From an uncultured Bacilli bacterium (GTDB lineage Bacteria; Bacillota_I; Bacilli_A; RF39; UBA660): a stretch of 5,468 bases of DNA. The stretch spans positions 1-5,468 of the forward strand of contig CALVKC010000083.1 in assembly GCA_944332505.1 (NCBI GenBank), given 5' to 3'. Below the pieces are notes generated by a model, which was not told where the DNA came from, made no database searches, and saw nothing but the letters and a program-made list of their open reading frames with translations. Positions 1 to 5,404 of the stretch are shown here, one piece after another. Made by a program: the position numbers and the translations under genes. Each line of letters starts with the position of its first letter. Positions within the stretch are counted from its first letter, which is position 1.

Positions 1-990
1 ATTGAACTTGGAAATAAAAAATATTGGGATACTAAAGATAAAGAGTTTAAAAGAAAAATGACTAATGTTTTTATAAAACAAGTCAATGATTTAGAATTAC
101 TAGTCCCAAACTTTAAAATAGCAAGTGCAATTATCCATTATGATGAAACAAGTCCACATATGCACATAGTTGGAGTACCAATTAAATATAAAAATAAATA
201 TGGTCCATCTATACAAGTTGGTAAATCAGATGTCTTTACTAAAACTTCTCTTCGTAGATTACAAGATAAAATGAGAATACTTTGTATTGAATCATTTAAC
301 CAAGAGTATAATCAAAATAGTATTTTAAAAGATAAAAAGAAAGGTAGAAACAAAGATTTTTTAGTTTCTGAAATGGATAACTATCAAGAGATGGTAGAAG
401 AATTAGACAAACACCAAGATAATCTAAACAAAGCTAATGAAAAATCTATTAAACTTGATAATAGTTCTAACGAGGTTAAAGATATGGTTGAAAATCTTAA
501 AAACTCATTTGGCAGTAAAGATAAATATGTATTAACAAAAGAAGATAAAAATAAACTATTAAATTATATCGATAATGTTAATGATACAAATAATGATTAC
601 AAAAATATGAAAAGATTATCAAATACTCTCAACAATGTGGATAAAGAACTAAAAGAAAATCGTGATATTATTAATACTCTTACTGAAAATAATGAAGCAT
701 TAAATCTAAGAGTCAATACTTTAACTAATAAACTAACTGAAAAAGAAGAAGAAATTGATAATCTAACACGTGATAATAATTATTTAAAATCAGAACTAAC
801 TAAATGGAAAAATAAATTCTTAAAAATTATTAATTTTATAAAAAATAGATTATTAAGACCCAAGGATAAAGACAAATATAAGGAATTTACCATTGATTTA
901 TATACTCACAATGCCCTAGACCAAGAAACATTTGATGATATTAAAAACAACTATTCTAACGACAAAAGAAAAGATGATTTTGAGCGTTAA
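1..990 (+). CDS. mob: MobV-family relaxase (Mob/Pre plasmid mobilisation protein), 5'-truncated by window edge
   Basis: The reading frame is open from base 1, so this is the C-terminal 329 residues of a longer protein; the ATG at 58 is internal. The diagnostic MobV motif HxDExxPHxH is seen as HYDETSPHMH at visible residues 46-55, followed by the family's typical stretch with QVGKSDVFTK and QDKMRILCIE. In this family the protein nicks one strand at oriT and starts conjugative mobilisation in trans with a host conjugation system; the histidines bind the metal ion. Roughly the first 80 residues, including the first motif, should lie left of the window, and so should oriT. From about residue 125 to 270 the protein is a charged, Lys/Glu/Asn-rich, heptad-like coiled coil, usual for MobV C-termini. 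The tail is basic. No frameshift is seen. The stop codon lies inside the terminator hairpin. The family call is secure; the host element (plasmid or integrated mobilisable element) cannot be told. Confidence 0.93.
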   Translation: MELGNKKYWDTKDKEFKRKMTNVFIKQVNDLELLVPNFKIASAIIHYDETSPHMHIVGVPIKYKNKYGPSIQVGKSDVFTKTSLRRLQDKMRILCIESFNQEYNQNSILKDKKKGRNKDFLVSEMDNYQEMVEELDKHQDNLNKANEKSIKLDNSSNEVKDMVENLKNSFGSKDKYVLTKEDKNKLLNYIDNVNDTNNDYKNMKRLSNTLNNVDKELKENRDIINTLTENNEALNLRVNTLTNKLTEKEEEIDNLTRDNNYLKSELTKWKNKFLKIINFIKNRLLRPKDKDKYKEFTIDLYTHNALDQETFDDIKNNYSNDKRKDDFER

Positions 991-1007
991 CGCTTAGAAT
1001 CATCTTT
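970..1007. terminator. Bidirectional intrinsic terminator between convergent genes
   Basis: Two 19-base arms (970-988 and 989-1007) pair along their whole length, apart from the central bases that must form the loop (TTAA). On the plus strand two of the pairs are G-U wobbles (981 with 996 region and 979-980 with 997-998 region); on the minus strand the same positions become A-C mismatches, so the plus-strand hairpin is the stronger one. A T-rich run (1009-1018) follows on the plus strand and a TTTTCTTTTG run follows on the minus strand. It would end the mob transcript and the minus-strand operon. The mob stop codon (988-990) sits at the apex. Confidence 0.85.
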
Positions 1008-1013
1008 ATATTT

Positions 1014-1367
1014 TTATTGATAATCACTTAAAAAGGGAAATTCAGCATAATTTTGAAGGTAATTATTTATTCCTTCTACTAAATAAATATAATTGTTATC
1101 TTCTTCTATATGTTTCTCTTTTAATAACTTTAAAAAATCTTTGTAAATCAATGTTACTATATTTTTACTTTCACAATTAACTAACATGATATTGTATAAT
1201 CTATTTAGTTCATCATTAACAGTTTTATTTGAGGAAATTTTACCTTCTAACATTGCTGCTTCTTTTGCTTTTTCTATACTAATTTGTGGATATTTATCTG
1301 TTATTTCTTTAGCAACTAGATTTATTCTATCTTCTTCTAATAAATTACCATTGTATTCAAACATCAT
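1014..1367 (-). CDS. Hypothetical protein (117 aa), partner gene of the ClpX-like ATPase
   Basis: I do not recognise this protein. It is 117 residues, acidic and predicted mainly helical by composition, with no signal peptide, membrane segment or cysteine motif (a single Cys at about residue 65). It starts one base beyond the stop codon of the upstream ClpX-like gene (stop at 1369-1371, start at 1365-1367), so the two are almost certainly co-transcribed and probably translationally coupled. Two consecutive ATGs open the frame, and a GGGAAGAG sequence about 8 bases upstream, inside the end of the preceding gene, serves as a plausible ribosome-binding site. A bidirectional terminator begins 6 bases after its stop. 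Tight coupling to an unfoldase suggests an adaptor, regulator or substrate of it, but that is inference from position only. The gene itself is supported by the operon context, a full-length frame and the absence of a credible competing frame. Confidence 0.8.
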   Translation of the reverse strand: MMFEYNGNLLEEDRINLVAKEITDKYPQISIEKAKEAAMLEGKISSNKTVNDELNRLYNIMLVNCESKNIVTLIYKDFLKLLKEKHIEEDNNYIYLVEGINNYLQNYAEFPFLSDYQ

Positions 1368-1368
1368 A

Positions 1369-3051
1369 TTAAGCTCTTCCCTTTCTATTCATTGTTTGTC
1401 CACTGACTTTTACTACTATTTCAGAATCTAAATGTATAATTTGACTAGTGCCTCTTAATACTTCCTTAATAAAAGGTGTTCGTATATTATTCATAACAGT
1501 TTGTAAACTTCTAGCACCTGTATTCAATTCATATGCTTGATCTGCAATCATATCATAAACATCTTCATCAATTTCTAACTTTTTACCTCTTGATTCTATC
1601 CATTGTCTAAAACCTATCAAAGGACTAATAGTTGACTCTCTTAAAATTTTAATAAGATTTTCTCTACTATAATCATTTGTATGAAGATAAGTATTAAATC
1701 TACCAACAAGTTCTCTCTCAAGTCCAATCCCCATTAAATCTTGAGGTGTTATAGTATAATCTTGTTGTCCATCTTGCAGACTAGATTGACCAAAGCCAAT
1801 TGATTGTTTTTTTTCTGTTTTCTGTGAACGCAAATCTGTTAATGCTCCAAGACAAACAAATGTTAATTTAGAGGTATCAAATTCAAATTCATTCATATCA
1901 AAGATACTACTTCCTACACGGATTGTATACTTTCCTCCCCCAAGAAAATCTAAAAGTTGTTGTTGAACCGCTCTTTTCATTTCTAGTCCACCGCTTCTAG
2001 AATATGCAATTTTATCAAATTCATCAAAGACAACAATTCCTCGTTGGGCTTTTTCTAAATCGCCATTTGCTTTTTTATATAACTCTTTTAAAACATCTGT
2101 AATATCCCCACCTACATAACCTGTTGATGAATAATTAGTAACAGATGTTGATGTAAATGGAATCCCTAATTTTTCTGTAATTTCCCTAGTGATAGCAGTT
2201 TTACCAGTTCCTGTTGGACCATCTAAAAATATAATCGAACGTTGCCCATCAGGTATTTCTTCCATTTGAGCTAATTGTTGGTTATTAACAATATTATAAA
2301 ATAATCCTTCCGCAGCTACTTCTTGACCAATAAATTTCTTTTGTATATCATCTAATATTAACCAAACACTATCATTACCAAAATCTATAGATGTTAATTT
2401 TGCTTTTTTAGGTTGCTCTTTTGATTTAGGTATTGATTGTGTTTTGGGAGAAAAAGCAAACAAAGAAGATGAATTGCCTAAATTATTACCTTTTGAGAAA
2501 TCTTTTTTACTTATACTGCCATTTATCAAATTATAATTTTCTAGTGCTTTAAATAGAGGATGTTCATGAAACCACATTACCTTAATACCAAATTTATTAC
2601 CAAAATAATTAAGTATATCTGACCCATTAATTGTTACACCATCTAAACAACTCATAATTACCTCTGGTGTAATAAAGTTAATAATATGGAAAAGAGTTTT
2701 TTCTTTCATTATTCCGGCTAAATCTAATTGAAAATGTTTTTGATAAAAATTAGAGTATTCTTCATCTGATAATTTGTCGATTTTTTTTGTTCTAATATTA
2801 GCAAATGATAATAAATCTTGAAGTTTAATATCATCATATTCCCCAAGTATATCTTTTAAATTTCCATCAACCATAAACCCTGCAATAAAAAGTGATAATA
2901 TTTTTTTATCTAATTTAGTAAATTGATAATTATTTTCTTCTCTTATATGTTTTACATTTTGAATTATATCCTTTTCTTTAATAATGGAATACAAATCCAT
3001 AGCCATATTTATATAAATTTTAGTTTCTTCATTAAATTCATCATAATTCAT
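1369..3051 (-). CDS. ClpX-like AAA+ unfoldase with non-canonical N-terminal domain (560 aa)
   Basis: The C-terminal ~340 residues match the ClpX ATPase core in order: IGQEVA (241-246), Walker A GPTGTGKT (278-285), pore loop GYVG (311-314), Walker B IVVFDEFDK (339-347), VQQQLLDFLGG (362-371), sensor-1 region FVCLGA (398-403), IGF loop IGFG (418-421), arginine-finger box ELVGRF (447-452) and sensor-2 GAR (512-514). Such proteins form hexamers that unfold proteins using ATP and, through the IGF loop, feed them to ClpP. Canonical ClpX is about 420 residues with a four-cysteine zinc domain; here that domain is absent and residues 1-220 are an unrecognised, largely helical region, with a Ser/Lys/Pro-rich linker near 190-220. 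Substrate choice is therefore probably different. No clpP lies in the window, so host ClpP would be the partner. The start is fixed by the sequence AAGGGAGGT at 3059-3067, seven bases upstream. It is the first gene of an operon with the 117-residue protein. Confidence 0.93.
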   Translation of the reverse strand: MNYDEFNEETKIYINMAMDLYSIIKEKDIIQNVKHIREENNYQFTKLDKKILSLFIAGFMVDGNLKDILGEYDDIKLQDLLSFANIRTKKIDKLSDEEYSNFYQKHFQLDLAGIMKEKTLFHIINFITPEVIMSCLDGVTINGSDILNYFGNKFGIKVMWFHEHPLFKALENYNLINGSISKKDFSKGNNLGNSSSLFAFSPKTQSIPKSKEQPKKAKLTSIDFGNDSVWLILDDIQKKFIGQEVAAEGLFYNIVNNQQLAQMEEIPDGQRSIIFLDGPTGTGKTAITREITEKLGIPFTSTSVTNYSSTGYVGGDITDVLKELYKKANGDLEKAQRGIVVFDEFDKIAYSRSGGLEMKRAVQQQLLDFLGGGKYTIRVGSSIFDMNEFEFDTSKLTFVCLGALTDLRSQKTEKKQSIGFGQSSLQDGQQDYTITPQDLMGIGLERELVGRFNTYLHTNDYSRENLIKILRESTISPLIGFRQWIESRGKKLEIDEDVYDMIADQAYELNTGARSLQTVMNNIRTPFIKEVLRGTSQIIHLDSEIVVKVSGQTMNRKGRA

Positions 3052-3058
3052 ATTATTG

Positions 3059-3067
3059 ACCTCCCTT
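3059..3067 (-). promoter_or_regulatory. Shine-Dalgarno site of the ClpX-like gene
   Basis: The minus strand reads AAGGGAGGT, seven bases before the ATG at 3051. This strong match to the 16S anti-SD fixes the start of the ClpX-like protein. Confidence 0.85.
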
Positions 3068-3079
3068 ATTTATATATTA

Positions 3080-3088
3080 ATTATACCA
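3080..3088 (-). promoter_or_regulatory. Extended -10 promoter for the clpX-like operon
   Basis: The minus strand reads TGGTATAAT, a perfect -10 (TATAAT, 3080-3085) with the TGn extension. No good -35 is found at 16-18 bases, which is common for extended -10 promoters. Transcription would start near 3073, leaving a short 5' leader with the ribosome-binding site. The 11-base string CATGGTATAAT is identical to the one in front of the ASCH-Nudix gene. Confidence 0.75.
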
Positions 3089-3114
3089 TGTTTTAAAAGA
3101 TTTTTAGACAAATA

Positions 3115-3131
3115 TTACATTAATTTTACAT
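3115..3131. repeat. Two TTACAT direct repeats one helical turn apart, between divergent promoters
   Basis: TTACAT occurs at 3115-3120 and 3126-3131, an 11-base period, in the space between the minus-strand promoter at 3080 and the plus-strand promoter at 3168. Sites on the same DNA face between divergent promoters fit an operator or activator site. In such AT-rich DNA chance is a real alternative, and no regulator gene is seen in the window. Confidence 0.3.
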
Positions 3132-3167
3132 ATTTTGCTGATTTTTTATAAAATTTCAGGAAAATTG

Positions 3168-3176
3168 TGATATACT
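3168..3176 (+). promoter_or_regulatory. Extended -10 promoter for the leader RNA and 82-codon gene
   Basis: TGATATACT is one base off the TATAAT consensus and has the TGn extension. A convincing -35 is not visible at the right distance (3148-3153 is ATAAAA). A start near 3182-3184 would give a leader of about 175 bases before the ATG at 3357. It is divergent from the clpX-like promoter, with about 80 bases between the two -10 boxes. Confidence 0.65.
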
Positions 3177-3181
3177 ATTGT

Positions 3182-3292
3182 ATGCAGGTTGATATTTTAT
3201 ATATCAAATCGTTAAGAAGTTAAAAGTTGTAGATATCTTCGACAACCGCTCCATTGAGAGAATTACTCACACCCTCGTGTGAGTTTTATTTT
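3182..3292 (+). ncRNA. Structured leader or small RNA of unknown family ending at an intrinsic terminator
   Basis: Between a promoter-like box and a terminator, this stretch holds three hairpins: TTGATAT (3189-3195) with ATATCAA (3201-3207) and a 5-base loop; GTTGT (3226-3230) with ACAAC (3242-3246), extended by two further pairs past an A-G mismatch; and the terminator stem at 3265-3284. A weak alternative pairing, TGAG (3255-3258) with CTCA (3266-3269), would disturb the terminator. It matches no riboswitch, T-box or tracrRNA consensus that I can recall. It could be a small RNA released by termination or a leader that decides read-through into the 82-codon gene. A 13-codon frame (3182-3223) begins at or next to the predicted transcript start but has no ribosome-binding site. 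Confidence 0.5.
3265..3292 (+). terminator. First intrinsic terminator in the leader
   Basis: ACTCACAC (3265-3272) pairs perfectly with GTGTGAGT (3277-3284) around a CCTC loop, followed by TTTTATTTT. This is a compact factor-independent terminator lying upstream of a gene rather than after one, which suggests transcription attenuation or the 3' end of a small RNA. Confidence 0.85.
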
Positions 3293-3300
3293 ATAAAAAT

Positions 3301-3332
3301 ATCCTATATCACTTGTTGATATGGGATTTTTT
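3301..3332 (+). terminator. Second intrinsic terminator, directly ahead of the 82-codon gene
   Basis: ATCCTATATCA (3301-3311) pairs with TGATATGGGAT (3317-3327) in an 11-pair stem with one G-U wobble and a 5-base loop, followed by six T residues. The other strand also has a T-rich run after the stem, so it may work in both directions. It ends nine bases before the ribosome-binding site, so any transcript from 3182 must pass two terminators to reach the gene. Confidence 0.75.
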
Positions 3333-3340
3333 CATGTTTG

Positions 3341-3348
3341 AAAGGAGG
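3341..3348 (+). promoter_or_regulatory. Near-perfect Shine-Dalgarno site of the 82-codon gene
   Basis: AAAGGAGG lies eight bases before the ATG at 3357. It is the strongest ribosome-binding site in the window and the main reason to accept the short gene that follows. Confidence 0.85.
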
Positions 3349-3356
3349 ATTAACAA

Positions 3357-3605
3357 ATGAAAATAACCATAGAACAATTAGAGTTTCCTATAAGTGTTAA
3401 AGATAAAATTACTAAAATACCTAATATATCTAAATTGGATATTAAGTTTATAAATGGTAAATATATTCGTTTTAATAAAACTAATATATCAATTAATGAT
3501 CCACATAAAATTATTATTAGTAATAACTCATATTGTTTAATCTTGCTTTCTTATGATAATGATAATGATTTATACTTTTTGGGTTTCCCTTTTATTTTTT
3601 ACTAA
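3357..3605 (+). CDS. Orphan small protein (82 aa), unknown function, behind a terminator-containing leader
   Basis: I do not recognise this protein. It is 82 residues, rich in Ile, Lys and Asn, with alternating hydrophobic and polar stretches that suggest beta strands (for example residues 25-40 and 48-64), a single Cys at 59, an acidic DNDND run near residue 67-71 and a hydrophobic, aromatic end (FLGFPFIFY). There is no signal peptide or clear membrane helix. The start is well supported by AAAGGAGG eight bases upstream. Its last 36 bases overlap the 3' end of the convergent radical SAM gene, with no terminator between them. Two intrinsic terminators lie in its leader, so its expression is probably held down unless a signal allows read-through. 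It might be an effector of a regulated accessory system or a truncated protein; nothing in the sequence decides between these. Confidence 0.7.
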   Translation: MKITIEQLEFPISVKDKITKIPNISKLDIKFINGKYIRFNKTNISINDPHKIIISNNSYCLILLSYDNDNDLYFLGFPFIFY

Positions 3606-4403
3606 GTCTTCATGATAGAAGTAATTAATATAATTTATATTGTTCTTTTGACAATAATTGTTAATATTATTGGATAAACTAATCCAATATTCCTTTTTAT
3701 TTTTTATATAAATATCAACATAACTATCGTAATATTTAGGATATTTATTTCTAATGTAATTCATTATATATGTTTTATATTGTCCTCTTAAATTTAAGTT
3801 TTCAAACCAATATTCATCTACATAATTTTTAGATTTTTCTATTATTTCCTTCCATTCCGTTATATAAGGAAATATTGGTGACATAAATAAAACTGTATAT
3901 ATGCCATTATCATGTAATTCTCTTAAAGTGTTCAATCTTTCTTCTATTGTACTAGCATTATCCATATCATTTCTAAAATTTTCATCAAGTGTGTTTATTG
4001 ACATACTTACAGACAAATTTTTTATTTGTTTTAATAAATCTATATCTCTTAATATTAACTTTGATTTCGTAGAAATAGATAGATAACAATCAGAATCTAC
4101 TATTTGTTCTAAAATATGTCTAGTTAATTTATATTTTTCTTCAAGTTGATTATAACAATCTGTTACTGACGATAAAAACACTGATTTTTTACTTATCTTA
4201 TTTAAGTTAATTTTTTTGTCACATCTTTTAACATCTATAAAAGTTCCCCAGTCTTCTGTATGTCCTGTGAATCTTTTCATAAAAGAAGCATAGCAATATT
4301 TACAGCCGTGTGAACAACCTACATAAGGATTAATAACATAATCACTTGCAGGAAGATTTGACTTAGTTAAATAGTCATTTACTTTTATTTCTTTTACTAT
4401 CAT
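3570..4403 (-). CDS. SPL-family radical SAM protein (COG1533-like), mobile-element type
   Basis: The protein has 277 residues. Near the N-terminus NPYVGCSHGCKYCYA carries the CxxxCxxC motif (Cys30, Cys34, Cys37) that binds a 4Fe-4S cluster and S-adenosylmethionine to generate a 5'-deoxyadenosyl radical. The following ASFMKRF and TDWGTFIDVK-like stretch, and TDCYNQLE at 81-88, fit the SPL (spore photoproduct lyase-like) family, a group often found on mobile elements of Gram-positive bacteria and annotated there as one half of a radical SAM 'mobile pair'. No second radical SAM gene is present here. The substrate is unknown; DNA repair or nucleic-acid chemistry is only suggested by family name. 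It follows the ASCH-Nudix gene by 24 bases with a modest GGAAAG ribosome-binding site, so the two form an operon. Its 3' end overlaps the convergent 82-codon gene by 36 bases. The last residues are polar and probably not catalytic. Confidence 0.9.
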   Translation of the reverse strand: MIVKEIKVNDYLTKSNLPASDYVINPYVGCSHGCKYCYASFMKRFTGHTEDWGTFIDVKRCDKKINLNKISKKSVFLSSVTDCYNQLEEKYKLTRHILEQIVDSDCYLSISTKSKLILRDIDLLKQIKNLSVSMSINTLDENFRNDMDNASTIEERLNTLRELHDNGIYTVLFMSPIFPYITEWKEIIEKSKNYVDEYWFENLNLRGQYKTYIMNYIRNKYPKYYDSYVDIYIKNKKEYWISLSNNINNYCQKNNINYINYFYHEDLVKNKRETQKV

Positions 4404-4427
4404 ATTAATCTTTCCATTCTGTTTAAT

Positions 4428-5225
4428 TTACATTTTCATTATTTCATATTTTAAAACATGTGCATTATCATCTAATAAATTTTTACTTTCAAATATCTCT
4501 GGTTTAAATAAATAAGGAGCAAAAATTTTATTTTGATCAAATTGTGGCAAAGTTTCTAAATCTTCAAATTTTATCCACTCCAAAGTACCTTCTTCTGAAA
4601 CAGTAGTTAAATCACCTTCAAAATTTTCAGCAGTATAAACAAATATGATACCTTCATCTTTATCTTTCCAATAAGACATTCCTTGTAATCTTGGATTAAT
4701 TAATGTTAAACCCGTTTCTTCATAAAATTCACGAATTATACAATCAAGTGGTGATTCTCCAATTTCAAACTTACCTCCAGGTGGAGCATAAACATGCCCC
4801 CATTTTTTTGTAAATTTAATCATTAATACTTTATTGTCTTTTTTTAGGTAACATGCTGTTGAATTAAGATGAGCCACTCTGTGTTTTTTTATAGAAAAGA
4901 TTACACAACCATTTTCTTCAGATTCTTCTTTAGTATAATAACCACCTTCGTAAGTATCTTTTACTACTGCTTCAACATTTTCATATCTATCTTTAAAATC
5001 TTCATCATAATATTTAGAATAACAATCAAACCAATTATCAAAAGTTTCTATTCCTTTAACATCAACAACAAATTCTTCATCTAAATTAGGTAATTTTAAG
5101 AATCTAATAGTATCTCCAACTCTTACTAATTTTCTTTTTTCATCATTAAGTCTATATTCTCTTTTTTTCTTGCCAGATTTTAAATCTTCAAAATTAGATT
5201 CATAAAGTTTCATTATATGTTCCAT
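4428..5225 (-). CDS. ASCH-Nudix fusion protein (265 aa), putative nucleotide pyrophosphohydrolase
   Basis: Two domains are visible. Residues 1-113 form an ASCH domain, an RNA- or nucleotide-binding fold related to PUA, with the GxKxxExR motif as GKKKREYR at 18-25. Residues about 120-250 form a Nudix hydrolase with a complete Nudix box, G-x5-E-x7-REFYEETGL, at 151-173; Glu169 and Glu170 with Glu166 would bind Mg2+. Nudix enzymes cleave nucleoside diphosphates linked to another group, for example oxidised dNTPs, NAD or ADP-ribose; the substrate cannot be read here. An upstream in-frame ATG at 5264 is rejected as the start because the codons that follow it contain the -10 box. The chosen ATG at 5225 has GGTGGTG five bases upstream and gives MEHIMKL, the usual ASCH opening; ATG at 5213 is an alternative. 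It is the first gene of an operon with the radical SAM gene. Both domains look intact. Confidence 0.92.
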   Translation of the reverse strand: MEHIMKLYESNFEDLKSGKKKREYRLNDEKRKLVRVGDTIRFLKLPNLDEEFVVDVKGIETFDNWFDCYSKYYDEDFKDRYENVEAVVKDTYEGGYYTKEESEENGCVIFSIKKHRVAHLNSTACYLKKDNKVLMIKFTKKWGHVYAPPGGKFEIGESPLDCIIREFYEETGLTLINPRLQGMSYWKDKDEGIIFVYTAENFEGDLTTVSEEGTLEWIKFEDLETLPQFDQNKIFAPYLFKPEIFESKNLLDDNAHVLKYEIMKM

Positions 5226-5246
5226 CAGACACCACCAACTAATAAA

Positions 5247-5255
5247 ATTATACCA
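5247..5255 (-). promoter_or_regulatory. Extended -10 promoter for the ASCH-Nudix/radical SAM operon
   Basis: The minus strand reads TGGTATAAT, a perfect -10 at 5247-5252 with TGn extension and no clear -35. The transcript would start near 5240, about 15 bases before the ATG at 5225. The preceding bases make the same CATGGTATAAT string as at the clpX-like promoter. Confidence 0.75.
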
Positions 5256-5404
5256 TGATTTCAACGATTTTTGTGTATAGTTATTGTTTTATACTAGATT
5301 TTACCATATAATTTATTTAACGAGTGAGGGTAATCCAATTTGAAAAAGAACTTTCAAAGTATCCTTGCACTAACAAATATTATTTTTCATAACTTGTTCT
5401 ATTC

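Noticed and set aside
1186..1431. 81-codon plus-strand frame
   Set aside because: It lies antisense to the ClpX-like and 117-residue genes, has no ribosome-binding site, and its composition mirrors the opposite strand.
3182..3223. 13-codon leader peptide gene
   Set aside because: Its ATG falls at or beside the predicted transcript start and it has no ribosome-binding site. It is kept only as a remark in the leader entries.
3182..3292. tracrRNA or type III antitoxin RNA
   Set aside because: There is no CRISPR array or Cas gene, no tandem short repeats as in ToxI-type antitoxins, and the downstream protein does not resemble ToxN or related nucleases.
3553..3570. Short GATAAT-like tandem repeat
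   Set aside because: Three imperfect units encode the DNDND run; expected by chance in such AT-rich coding DNA.
3357..3605. RiPP precursor peptide for the radical SAM enzyme
   Set aside because: The gene is on the opposite strand, has one Cys and no leader/core layout, and the enzyme belongs to the SPL group rather than the SPASM-type peptide-modifying group.
3901..4086. 61-codon plus-strand frame
   Set aside because: It is antisense to the radical SAM gene, without start signals or recognisable sequence.
4869..5084. 71-codon plus-strand frame rich in Phe and Ile
   Set aside because: It is antisense to the ASCH-Nudix gene; the apparent hydrophobicity arises from the complement of Lys/Glu/Asp codons.
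5226..5264. Upstream in-frame ATG at 5264 as start of the ASCH-Nudix protein (13 extra residues)
   Set aside because: Those codons contain the perfect TGGTATAAT promoter box, so they lie at or before the transcription start. The ATG at 5225 has a ribosome-binding site and gives the usual ASCH N-terminus.
5340..5385. Terminator for the right-edge gene (ACTT-TGA-AAGT hairpin with a T-rich run on the minus strand)
   Set aside because: The stem is only four pairs with mismatches outside it, too weak to call.
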